Assembly (NCBI GenBank): GCA_963786675.1
Contig: CAWAZY010000003.1
Coordinates: 992,001-1,056,000, forward strand
Length of the DNA: 64,000 nucleotides
Source of the DNA: JAGVSR01 sp963786675
GTDB taxonomy: Bacteria > Pseudomonadota > Alphaproteobacteria > Rhizobiales > Hyphomicrobiaceae
Direction of reading: 5' to 3'
In this document: positions 39,705 through 48,233 of the stretch, in pieces
How positions within the stretch are numbered: the stretch's first letter is position 1
Layout: every line of letters starts with the position of its first letter
Made by a program: the position numbers and the translations under genes
The notes under the pieces: model-generated
Database searches by the model: none
The model's input: only the letters and a program-made list of their open reading frames with translations
What the model was told of the DNA's origin: nothing

Positions 39705-39920
39705 ATGAACGGTCAGATCGTGAAATTCAGTGCGCGTCTCGGTCAGGGTATTATTCGCTCCGACGACGGACGCAAATTTCGCTTCAAGAGCGGTGCCGTG
39801 AAAAATCTCGGTGGAAAGCTTGTGGGCGCAGAGGTCGATTTCCTTGTCGAATCGCGCCAGACAAAAGATATCTTCGTGTTGCAGGGGTCGCCCTGGTCTG
39901 TTTTCGGCACCCTCCGCTAA
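39705..39920 (+). CDS. Small cold-shock-like (OB-fold) protein
   Basis: 71 residues. GQIVKFSARLGQGIIRSDDG (about 3-22) follows the CspA opening G-x-V-K-x-F-x-x-x-x-G-x-G-x-I, with RKFRFKSGAVKN and GAEVDFLVESRQ as later strands, but the aromatic RNP1/RNP2 residues are mostly missing, so nucleic-acid binding is uncertain. ATG 39705 has GGAG 8 nt upstream; the open frame upstream is not needed. Followed after 23 bp by the next small gene, same strand. Confidence 0.7.
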   Translation: MNGQIVKFSARLGQGIIRSDDGRKFRFKSGAVKNLGGKLVGAEVDFLVESRQTKDIFVLQGSPWSVFGTLR

Positions 39921-39943
39921 TTGTTCTGAGAATGATGGAGAAC

Positions 39944-40405
39944 ATGACCATGTCTTCTCAGCCGTCATCCGCGCAGCTCGCCGCGCAGCAGTCCCTCGGC
40001 ACCATCGATCCGACTGACGTGCCCATCGTTGCCGTGCGCGAACTCGCCACCGCGCTCAAAGTCCTCGCCGACGAAGTGGTGGCGCTGGCACGTGCCGCGG
40101 AATGGAGCGAAGACGACCTGCGCCGCGTCGAACAGTATTTCTGGCAGCGCTGCGGACGCGACCGCGAGCGCAAGGTGGCGGCTCTCGTGCGCCTGCGCAG
40201 CCTGATTGAAGTTTGCCGCGCCCGCTCGTTGCAGTCGCTGATTGCGGAACATGGTGCCATGGCCGTCATGGGCATTCTCGATGCGGCCGCCTCCATGCGG
40301 CTCAACACGAGCTTCGGCTTCAGCCCCAATAAGATCGCGCGGGCGGCACTGGAGTCTCTCAAGTCCAGCCCCGCGACGACGGGCTTGGCTGGCGTCGCGG
40401 CCTGA
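39944..40405 (+). CDS. Conserved helical protein, unknown
   Basis: 153 residues, all-alpha, no signal peptide: VAVRELATALKVLADEVVAL, then EDDLRRVEQYFWQRCGRDRE, LRSLIEVCRARSLQSLIAEH and a final FGFSPNKIARAALESLKSSP. Four potential initiator Met codons lie at 39932-39950; 39944 or 39950 is best placed behind GGAGAAC. Translationally close to the cold-shock-like gene upstream. Family not recognised. Confidence 0.62.
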   Translation: MTMSSQPSSAQLAAQQSLGTIDPTDVPIVAVRELATALKVLADEVVALARAAEWSEDDLRRVEQYFWQRCGRDRERKVAALVRLRSLIEVCRARSLQSLIAEHGAMAVMGILDAAASMRLNTSFGFSPNKIARAALESLKSSPATTGLAGVAA

Positions 40406-40515
40406 TTTCGCCGCAGCTTCGCGCAGCGGTGCGGCGCGCCGGGCGGGGCCTGCGGCAATTTCATACGCCATGGTAATGCTGTGATCCGGGGGCCCGGAAC
40501 CGCCGTTTACCAATC

Positions 40516-40611
40516 ATGATACAGACACTCGCCCTCGTCGGTTCTTACCTGGTCATTTTTGGGCCGGCCTTGATCGCATTGGTCTGGGGCATGGTTCAGC
40601 TGTCGCGCTAA
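40516..40611 (+). CDS. Possible 31-residue membrane peptide
   Basis: ATG-to-TAA frame encoding a single hydrophobic helix, MIQTLALVGSYLVIFGPALI then ALVWGMVQLSR. No recognisable ribosome-binding site. Many true single-helix peptides look like this, but so do chance frames; it stands alone in the gap between 40405 and 40776. Confidence 0.3.
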   Translation: MIQTLALVGSYLVIFGPALIALVWGMVQLSR

Positions 40612-40775
40612 AATATTCGGGCAGCGGAAATATGCCGCCACGGCCCCGGCACGGCATCCCTCCCGCATCGCATCTTATTTACTGCACGGATCTTTTCGGG
40701 CCGTCATTTGGCCCCCGATCCGCTCCGCGGTTGCGAAATCAGGTATGCTGCTGATCCCAATGGGGATCGTCACCC

Positions 40776-42570
40776 ATGCCCAACCGCGCGACTCCACCTC
40801 GTTTGACCGACATTCCGCTCTTTGCCGGCCTCAGTGCCGCCGAACAGGATGCGATGACGGCGTGCAGCGAAACGCTCACCATCGAGCGCGGCGACGTCTT
40901 GGTGGCCGAAGGCGATTTGGACCGGGCGCTTTATCTTGTGATCGCAGGGCGCTTCGGCGTCGGAAGGGCTGGTTGCGAGACGCGGCTGACGGAAATCGGC
41001 CCCGGGCAGCCGATTGGTGAAATCGGGTTTCTGACCGGTACCGCGCGCACGGCAACGGTGACGGCATTGCGCGACAGTGTGGTGCTGAAACTCGAGCGGG
41101 CAGCTTTCGATGACATCGCGACACGCTTTCCCGACATCTGGCCGGCACTCTCCGGGGCACTGGCCACACGCCTCGCCGAGACGTCGGCGCTGGCACGCCC
41201 CACGCATCAGCCCCTGACGCCGCGCTGCATCGCGATCATCCCCGCCGGCAATGCACCGATGCCCCGCGCTTTCGTCGACCGGCTCACGTCCGCGCTGGCG
41301 AGCCTGTGCCATCCCTGCGTCCTGGCGAGCTTGGAGGACGCGGGCCTCGCCGGCGACGGAAATACCGGCGCGCAAGATCAGGCCCAGGCGACCGCCCGCC
41401 TGTCGGACATCGAAGCTGAAACGGACCTGCTCGTCCTCATCGCGCACGACGATGGGACGGCCTGGCCAGAAACCGCCATCCGGCACGCCGATCAGGTGAT
41501 CGCGGTCGGAACGTTCTCGGGCGATCCTGCCCCCGGTCGGCTGGACGCCATTGCGCGGCGTTTCGTGCCGCCGGAGATGCACCGGCTCGTACTCCTGCAT
41601 CCGACCCGGCGGCGCATTACTGGAACCTCCCGCTGGCTCGCCCCGCGCATGCTGGCGATGCACCATCATGTGGCCGATGACAGCACGGCCGACATCATGC
41701 GCCTGGCGCGCTTCATTCGCGGAACCGCGCGGGGTCTTGTGGCATGCGGTGGCGGCGCGTTGTGTGCGGCACACATAGGCGTCCACGAAGCGCTGACGGC
41801 CCAATCCATGACATTCGACATCATGGGCGGTACATCGGCGGGAAGCGCGATGGCCGCGGGCTTCATTCTGGGCACCAATCCGGACGACATGGAGCGGGCC
41901 GTCCACGACATGTTCGTCGCCCGCCGCGCCATGAGCCGCTACACGCTGCCCCGCTATAGCCTGCTCGACCACACCAATTTCGATCGCCAGCTTGCGGCGT
42001 TCTTCGGCGGCATGGATATCGAGGACCTGTGGCTGCCGTTTTTCGCGGTTTCCACCAATCTTTCGCGCAATTCCACGGTGGTGCACCGGCAGGGCGATCT
42101 GTTTACGGCAATCCGCGCCTCGGCTTCGATACCCGTCATGCTGCCGCCCGTTTACACTGAAGATGGCGAGATGCTTGTGGACGGCTGCCTTCTCGACAAC
42201 GTCCCTGTCCAAGCCATGCACGCCCTCAAACGCGGACCCAATGTCATCGTCAGCTTCAGCTTGCCGGACCTCAAGACGTTCGATGTCGCGTATGAGGACT
42301 TGCCCTCACGCGCCCGCCTCGCCCGCGCCGCGATCGACCCGTTCGCGCGCCGCGCCCTGCCCGATGCCCCCAACATCGTCACGGTCCTGATGCGCAGCCT
42401 CATGGTCGGCCGCCAGGACTTCCAGCGTCATGTTACGGGTGACGATCTCCTGATCCAGCCTGAATTGCCAGCCTCAATCGGCTATCTCGGATTGGCACGC
42501 TCATGGCGACCTGCGGCGGATCGGATACGAGGCGGCGATGAAAGCAATGGCCTCGTCTCGCACGGCGTAA
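40776..42570 (+). CDS. Patatin-like phospholipase with N-terminal cNMP-binding domain; frameshift near the 3' end
   Basis: NTE/RssA-type serine lipase. cNMP-binding fold at about 12-130 (FAGLSAAEQDAM, then GQPIGEIGFLTGTARTATV), a linker domain, then the patatin domain (about 318-560): oxyanion GGGALCAAHIG (Gly325 on), nucleophile in GGTSAGS (about 352-358) and catalytic Asp469 in VDGCLLDN. The frame should close with a D-L-R-R-I-G-Y-E-A-A tail and TAA at 42568-42570, but reaching it needs removal of one base around 42498 (GCACGCT). As given, the frame instead runs on to 44066 antisense through hlyD. Start ATG 40776. The corrected end lies 14 bp from the convergent hlyD stop. Real mutation or sequencing error. 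Confidence 0.85.
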
Positions 42571-42584
42571 GGCGGGCGCGCCGC

Positions 42585-43943
42585 TTACTCCTCGCGGAAT
42601 GTCCGCGCCAAATGGTCGGTGACGGGCTTGGTCATGTACGACAGAGCCGTGCGCGCGCCCGTTACAATCATGGACTCGACGGGCATGCCCGCGACGAGCG
42701 TCAGCTTGCCGAGCTTGGACATTTCCTCATCCGCCACACTCACGCGCGCCGTGTAATAGGAAAGCCCCGTGTTCGGGTCTGTGGTCACATCCGAGGCGAG
42801 ACGCGCGATCTTTCCTTTGATTTCAGGCGTGGTGCGCTGATTGAAGGCGGGGAAACGCAAAAGAGCGGCCTGCCCGATCGTCACCTGATCGATATCCGTG
42901 GGAGACAATCGAACTTCGATGGTCTTTCGATCTTCGTCAGGCACGATCGACATGAGTGTATCGCCCGGAGCGATGACGCCGCCGACTGTGTGCACGGCCA
43001 GTTCGTGGATCATGCCGGTTCTGGGCGCACGGATTTCGACGCGACGCAGAACATCCTCCGCCGCAATTCGCCGCTCCGTCAGTTCGCTCAGACGGGCCTC
43101 GACTTCCCGCAGTTCCCTTTGCGCGTCCGATTTCTGCGTTTCCTCAACTTCCAGGATCTGCAATTCCGTCTCGCTGATCTGCCCTCCGACGCGCGCGATT
43201 TGTGCCAGAAGAGCCCCATGTTCGCCCTCGATGCGCGTCACGTCGCGCTCCATGGCCAAAATACGGGTCGCGGGCAGCAGCTTCTTGCCATCGAGCACGC
43301 GCAGCCGCTCCATTTCCCGGGTCACGAGTTCGAATTCGCGGCCCTTGGCCCGCTCCTGCTTCCGCAACCCCACTATCTCGCTCTGCAATTGGCCGATGCG
43401 GGCCTTGAGCTGGGACGTGCGGCTGGCCGCCGACTTCCGCCGCGCGCGGAACAGGCGCTCTTCACCTGCCTTGACGCGTTCGATGTCGAGGGCTGCATTC
43501 TCAGTCCCCGCTGCGGCGATCAGATTTGTAAAGCTGTCGGAAAAATCGAGGTCTTGCGAACCGTCGCGCTCGGCGAGCAGGCGAACCTTGCGGCCGTTCA
43601 ACTCCAGGACTTGCGAAAGGACGATGCGAAGATTTGCCCGCGTCTGGGTATCGTCCAGCCGCATCAGAACGTCGCCGGCGGTAACCTTGTCGCCGCTTTT
43701 AACCCGGATTTCGCCCACCACGCCGCCGGTCGGATGCTGGACCTTCTTGAGACTGGATTCCATCACGACACGCCCCGGCGCGATGACGGCGCTGGAAATT
43801 TCGGCGCTGCCCGCCCAGCCACACACTCCGACGATCAAAGCCGCGACGAGCCCAAGTCCGGCCAGCAGGCGCGTGCGCAGATCTTCATCCTGGGGATCGT
43901 GACCCTCGCGTGCCAGTCGCGACCAAAGAGGTGTCCGTTCCAT
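42585..43943 (-). CDS. Type I secretion periplasmic adaptor, HlyD/PrtE family
   Basis: 452 residues. Cytoplasmic N-terminus of about 28, membrane helix (about 28-48, AGLGLVAALIVGVCGWAG), lipoyl half GGVVGEIRVKSGDKVTAGDV, long coiled-coil hairpin (about 90-285), second lipoyl half RRVEIRAPRTGMIHELAVHT and the C-terminal barrel domain with the T1SS-specific VAGMPVESMIVTGARTALSY. Links the inner-membrane ABC exporter to a TolC-type pore (not encoded here). ATG 43943 has GTGGAG 8 nt upstream. Last gene of the cargo-ABC-HlyD operon. Confidence 0.94.
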   Translation of the reverse strand: MERTPLWSRLAREGHDPQDEDLRTRLLAGLGLVAALIVGVCGWAGSAEISSAVIAPGRVVMESSLKKVQHPTGGVVGEIRVKSGDKVTAGDVLMRLDDTQTRANLRIVLSQVLELNGRKVRLLAERDGSQDLDFSDSFTNLIAAAGTENAALDIERVKAGEERLFRARRKSAASRTSQLKARIGQLQSEIVGLRKQERAKGREFELVTREMERLRVLDGKKLLPATRILAMERDVTRIEGEHGALLAQIARVGGQISETELQILEVEETQKSDAQRELREVEARLSELTERRIAAEDVLRRVEIRAPRTGMIHELAVHTVGGVIAPGDTLMSIVPDEDRKTIEVRLSPTDIDQVTIGQAALLRFPAFNQRTTPEIKGKIARLASDVTTDPNTGLSYYTARVSVADEEMSKLGKLTLVAGMPVESMIVTGARTALSYMTKPVTDHLARTFREE

Positions 43944-44132
43944 GCCTGCTACTCCACTTTGCGATCCAGCTTGGTCCCGCGCGACCACATCGGCTGGATC
44001 GAAGAAACTCCGGACGACGGCAGCAGGGCTGCCACGGTCGTGACAACCGAGCTGCCAGTAAAGTGACGACGGTGCTGCTGCAAAAGTTCAGCAGCAGCGC
44101 CGCCCATTCAAAATCCCAATCGCGGACTGCTC

Positions 44133-45911
44133 TCAAGACCCGCGACGTCCTTGATTGCCCGTCGCCGAATGCGCCTCGCCTTGTGTCGCGACATCGCTAC
44201 GGCCCGCGCCTTTGACGGCCTTGCGCAGGATTTCATTCTTTTCGCCGTAGGCCGTCAACTGTCCGCCGGCGAGCACCGCCACCCGGTCGACGGCCGCCAG
44301 CACACCGGACCGGTGTGCCACGACGACAACGATGCCGCCCCGCGCGCGAACGGCCTTGATGGCTTCGCTCAACGCCTCCTCACCTTCAGCATCCAGATGC
44401 GCGTTGGGTTCGTCCAGAACCACCAGGAATGGATCGCCGTAGAGGGCCCGCGCGAGGGCAATCCGCTGACGCTGGCCGGCCGATAGCGCCGCGCCGCCTT
44501 CTCCCAGCTGCGTCTCGTAGCCATCAGGAAGGCGCAGGATCATCTCGTGCACGCCGGCCGCGCGGGCGGCGGCTATGACCGTCTTGCTGTCCGGGTTTTC
44601 ATCGAAGCGGGCAATGTTGTCCGTGATCGTGCCTTCGAACAGATCGACATTCTGGGGTAGGTACCCGATGTGCCGGCCCAACGCTGCGTCCGGCCAATGC
44701 TGAATGTCGGCGCCGTCCAGCCGGACCGTGCCCCGTGCCAGCGGCCAAACCCCGACCATGGCGCGCGCCATGGTCGATTTGCCGGCCGCGCTCTGTCCGA
44801 TCACGGCGATGGCCTCTCCAGCCTTCGCTTCGAGCGACACATTGTAGAGCACCGGCTTTTGACCGCCCGGCGCGATCACCGAAACATCCTCGAGAGACAA
44901 CCTCGCGACAGGATCGGGCAATTCCAGCTCTTGGGCCTCATCCGCCCCGCCGGCGGGATCGCTCTCGCCGATGGTCGAAAGGCGTTCTGCGCTCTGCCGG
45001 GCGGCCACGAACCCCTTCCAGTGCGCAATCGCCGTTTCGATTGGCGCATAGGCACGCGCCGACGCGATGGATGCGGCGATAATGGCGCCGGCCGTCATCT
45101 GCCCGTTGATGACGAGATAGGCGCCGACGCCCAGCAGCAGCGATTGCAGGATCAGCCGAAGCGTACGCGACACGGCCGACAGGCCTGACGTCACATCGCT
45201 CAACCGCCGCTGTTCGGCGACCAGTTCCGCATTGGCCTGAGCGAAACGTGCTTGCGCGCGCGGCGCGAAGCCCATCGCCTTCAGCACTTCCGCATTGCGC
45301 GTGTGTCCCTCGATGAGTGAGGCCCGCTTCGATGTTGCGCGCACGAGCGCGGTCGCGGGAGCTATCGTCCGCCGCTCCGTCCAGAGCGTCAGTCCAAATA
45401 GCGCGATGCCGCCGGCCAACGTGATCCATCCGAGCAGCGGATGCAGCAGGAAGACGAAGCCGATGAACAGCGGCATCCACGGAAGATCGAGAATGGCGAC
45501 GGGACCCTGGCCTGAGAGGAAGCCCCTCACCGTATCGACATCGCGCATCGGCTGTTGTGCCGTTCCGCCGCGCCGGCCGAGCAGCGTAAACCGCAGCGCG
45601 GCCGCATGGGCGGCGGCCATGTAAGTCCGGTCGATGCGGCCGGCAATGCGCACCAGACTTTGCGTGCGCATGATTTCGAGCAACGCCTGGATGACGTAGA
45701 GGCCGAATGCGAGGGTGGAGAGCGCCACGAGCGTCGAGACACTGCGGCTCGACAGCACGCGGTCATAGACCTGCATCATGTACAGCGAACCGGTGAGCGC
45801 CAGCAGGTTCACCGTTCCAGAAATCACTGCCATTGCGACGATGGCGCCTTTGAAGGCTCCCGCGATCGGCGCCAGGGTTTTGGACAATGGCAGTGTCACG
45901 GACGGACTCAC
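44133..45911 (-). CDS. Type I secretion ABC exporter, PrtD family
   Basis: 592 residues. Six-helix ABC exporter domain (about 15-315; GSLYMMQVYDRVLSSRSVST is the PrtD/LapB-type first loop, PIETAIAHWKGFVAARQSAE the last) fused to an ATPase: IGQSAAGKSTMARAMVGVWP (Walker A), IGYLPQNVDLFEGTITDNIA, LSAGQRQRIALARALYGDP (signature), LVVLDEPNAHLD (Walker B). There is no N-terminal C39-like peptidase domain, so cargo is exported by an uncleaved C-terminal signal, as for RTX proteases and lipases. ATG 45911. Lies between the putative cargo gene (98 bp upstream) and the HlyD adaptor (190 bp downstream). Confidence 0.95.
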   Translation of the reverse strand: MSPSVTLPLSKTLAPIAGAFKGAIVAMAVISGTVNLLALTGSLYMMQVYDRVLSSRSVSTLVALSTLAFGLYVIQALLEIMRTQSLVRIAGRIDRTYMAAAHAAALRFTLLGRRGGTAQQPMRDVDTVRGFLSGQGPVAILDLPWMPLFIGFVFLLHPLLGWITLAGGIALFGLTLWTERRTIAPATALVRATSKRASLIEGHTRNAEVLKAMGFAPRAQARFAQANAELVAEQRRLSDVTSGLSAVSRTLRLILQSLLLGVGAYLVINGQMTAGAIIAASIASARAYAPIETAIAHWKGFVAARQSAERLSTIGESDPAGGADEAQELELPDPVARLSLEDVSVIAPGGQKPVLYNVSLEAKAGEAIAVIGQSAAGKSTMARAMVGVWPLARGTVRLDGADIQHWPDAALGRHIGYLPQNVDLFEGTITDNIARFDENPDSKTVIAAARAAGVHEMILRLPDGYETQLGEGGAALSAGQRQRIALARALYGDPFLVVLDEPNAHLDAEGEEALSEAIKAVRARGGIVVVVAHRSGVLAAVDRVAVLAGGQLTAYGEKNEILRKAVKGAGRSDVATQGEAHSATGNQGRRGS

Positions 45912-46009
45912 TCGCGAACAGGGCAGAACAAAATACGCTAAGTTACTTACGTATCGGGGTTATAATCATTGTCAGCTTAGCAGCCCGCGAGCTGTTTGGA
46001 CATCGAGTT

Positions 46010-47971
46010 CTATAAGCATAGCAAATCTCCCCGACCGCTATCGTTACCGTCGAAACTGACAAGCCTGAGACTGTCGCTGTCCAAGATGACGGCGCCATCG
46101 CCAGCCTCCAGCGCGTGCCAGAGGTCAGCTCCGAAGGTGTCATCGCTAAACCCGTAAGCCATGAGCTGGTCGGGAATGACCGGCCCCTGCTCGTTCGGCC
46201 AGAATTCGGGTTCACCGGCATCGTCCGGCGGCTCCAGGTACGCAGGCTGCAGTACGAGCGTGTCACTCCCCAGCGCAAACATCACAAATTCCGCACCGGT
46301 CGCGCCAAGGCCGAAGTCATCGTCACAATCATCGCCACCCGGCTCCCGGTCTTCGCCCCGCGATTGCCCGCCGCTTTCGGCTTTAACGACATCAACGACG
46401 CGGACCTCCGGTGCCGCCAATTCATCGAGCCGCACAGGATCGTCAGAGCCGATCGTCGCGCGCATCGCTACCGCCGGTTGTGGCGGCGCGCCATTGGCGG
46501 CAACCAGCACGACAGGATCATCATAAGCTGCGTAGGTGGCACCCGATGAGTGGCCGCCCTCGACCGTATTGCCAACTGACCTGTGTTCTCCAGCATCGTC
46601 CGGCTTGGATGGGTCATCATCGCTATCGCGACCGGCCTCCGGGCGATCCACGGAACCAACAGTCACGGTGAGGTCGACAGCCGCGGCAGCGGCTTGGACC
46701 GCAACGGAAGCCGCAGCAGCAGGGACGGCCAAGTCGGTGGAGGCGCTCGCGGGACCTGCGTCAGAGGATGCCGTCGAAACCATCATGATCTCAGCGCTGG
46801 CAATCGCCGAATCAACTGTTTGCAGCGCGCTTGCCGAGAGGTCCGTGGAAGCGGGGCTAACCGATGTCGCATCTGCTGCTGGAACTGCCCCAATGGCCTC
46901 ATCCGCCGCCACGGCCGACGTTGCCCCAACCACGATCTGCGTGGCCGCCAAGTCCTGGGGCAACCCTGTAAGGGCTGGATCCTCGATCGTATCGGCCGGC
47001 GCAACGGTTGCGGGTGGAGGCGCCAAAGGCAGCGCTGCTATGAGGCCGTCCAACGTTTCGGTATGCCGTCCAATTAGGTCCGGAAGTTCCAAGCGAATAT
47101 CGATTTGCAGGCCATCCACATCCTGCAAGAGGGCCAACCCATCGAAGTTGTGAATGGCCCGGGCGTTCTCCATTTGCTCGGCCAGCGATGTCTCAACAGC
47201 GTCGGCTACCGCGGGTCGCTTGGAGGCCACCGCAGCCAGACCAACACAGACGTTCAGTTTGGCAAAGCCATCAGGATAGGCGGTTTTGAGATCGGTTACG
47301 AGATCGACCGTCAAACCATTGCGGGCCTGGAAGTCCTCCCAGCCATCGTACGGCCGCGCGACGGGCGCACCGGTTTGCAGGAAGAGACAAGCCAAAGCGG
47401 CATTGAATCCCGCCCGCCCGCCGGTCGCAGACGACGACGCCGTATCATCGCGGTTGCCAGCGTCCTGAACAGGCTGTGCCGCCGGATCGAGCGCGGCGGC
47501 GAAACTCGACAATGAAACGGTCTGCGCAGGCGGGCTCAAAGCCGCCAGCGTCCCCACTGACTGCGCCGCCGAGCCGGCCACTTCACCGTCTCCCAAAACA
47601 ATCTGATCGCTTGAAACCCCGGCCGTTCCCGGTCCCGGGCTGTCTGCGCGAACCCAGACAAGGCGCAGCCCAATAGTCGTGTCCCCGCGCTCTAGATCCT
47701 CGACGGCCTGCGCCATCGGTCCGAACACGGCTTGCTGGATTTCAATCGTGTTCAGGAATTGCGCCGCACGATCGATTTCGGCGCTCGACAACCGCCCGTC
47801 ACTGACGCGCGCTATTTCCGTGATCCAGTAAAGTTCATTAGCTTCCGCCAACCGGTGCGCGGCGCTTCCCGGCACGATGGCGTCCAAAGCGCTCACGGAC
47901 ACAACATCGTCATTCTGCGCGATGAGTTCGAGCAGACGGTCCAGGTCATCCGGTAACAACCGCTTGCTCAT
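46010..47971 (-). CDS. Large acidic low-complexity protein, putative type I secretion cargo
   Basis: 653 residues, no signal peptide and no recognised domain. N-terminal 110 residues are well ordered (DDLDRLLELIAQNDDVVSVS, AANELYW-type helices); a middle globular part (about 175-300) contains AFNAALACLFLQTG-like and DGFAKLNVCVGLAAVAS helices; about 310-520 is Ala/Asp/Thr/Ser/Val-rich and probably disordered; the acidic end has DDCDDDFGLGATGAEFVMFA and closes SGRGDLLCL. RTX nonapeptides GGxGxDxUx are absent. Position directly upstream of the exporter and adaptor on the same strand, strong acidity and a hydrophobic C-terminus make it the likely exported substrate; that is inference. Confidence 0.72.
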   Translation of the reverse strand: MSKRLLPDDLDRLLELIAQNDDVVSVSALDAIVPGSAAHRLAEANELYWITEIARVSDGRLSSAEIDRAAQFLNTIEIQQAVFGPMAQAVEDLERGDTTIGLRLVWVRADSPGPGTAGVSSDQIVLGDGEVAGSAAQSVGTLAALSPPAQTVSLSSFAAALDPAAQPVQDAGNRDDTASSSATGGRAGFNAALACLFLQTGAPVARPYDGWEDFQARNGLTVDLVTDLKTAYPDGFAKLNVCVGLAAVASKRPAVADAVETSLAEQMENARAIHNFDGLALLQDVDGLQIDIRLELPDLIGRHTETLDGLIAALPLAPPPATVAPADTIEDPALTGLPQDLAATQIVVGATSAVAADEAIGAVPAADATSVSPASTDLSASALQTVDSAIASAEIMMVSTASSDAGPASASTDLAVPAAAASVAVQAAAAAVDLTVTVGSVDRPEAGRDSDDDPSKPDDAGEHRSVGNTVEGGHSSGATYAAYDDPVVLVAANGAPPQPAVAMRATIGSDDPVRLDELAAPEVRVVDVVKAESGGQSRGEDREPGGDDCDDDFGLGATGAEFVMFALGSDTLVLQPAYLEPPDDAGEPEFWPNEQGPVIPDQLMAYGFSDDTFGADLWHALEAGDGAVILDSDSLRLVSFDGNDSGRGDLLCL

Positions 47972-48233
47972 GGCAACCTGCGGAGCTGCGCTGACCGGGA
48001 GGCCAGGCAGGGAACGTCCTTAATATCGCTCGATGAGCCCATAGGACACGGACCAAAGTCTGATGGTCTGCACAAAATACTGACACTCCGCCTTCGGATC
48101 GTCCTGTCTCGGAATTACCTGCATGGCACTGATGTAAAGCCTAAGACGCGCAATTGCTCGCAACACCTGTTGCACTTGTCGGAGTTTCGATGAAGATTAG
48201 GCGATTACTTTTAGATTGTTCCAGGTTGCGTTT

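Noticed and set aside
40770..42221. 483-codon minus-strand frame opposite the patatin gene
   Set aside because: Antisense shadow; the plus strand carries intact cNMP-binding and patatin motifs.
42571..44066. Long plus-strand continuation of the patatin frame, giving 1096 codons in total
   Set aside because: After about 42500 the translation loses all resemblance to the family and runs antisense through a clear HlyD gene; a one-base correction gives the expected C-terminus.
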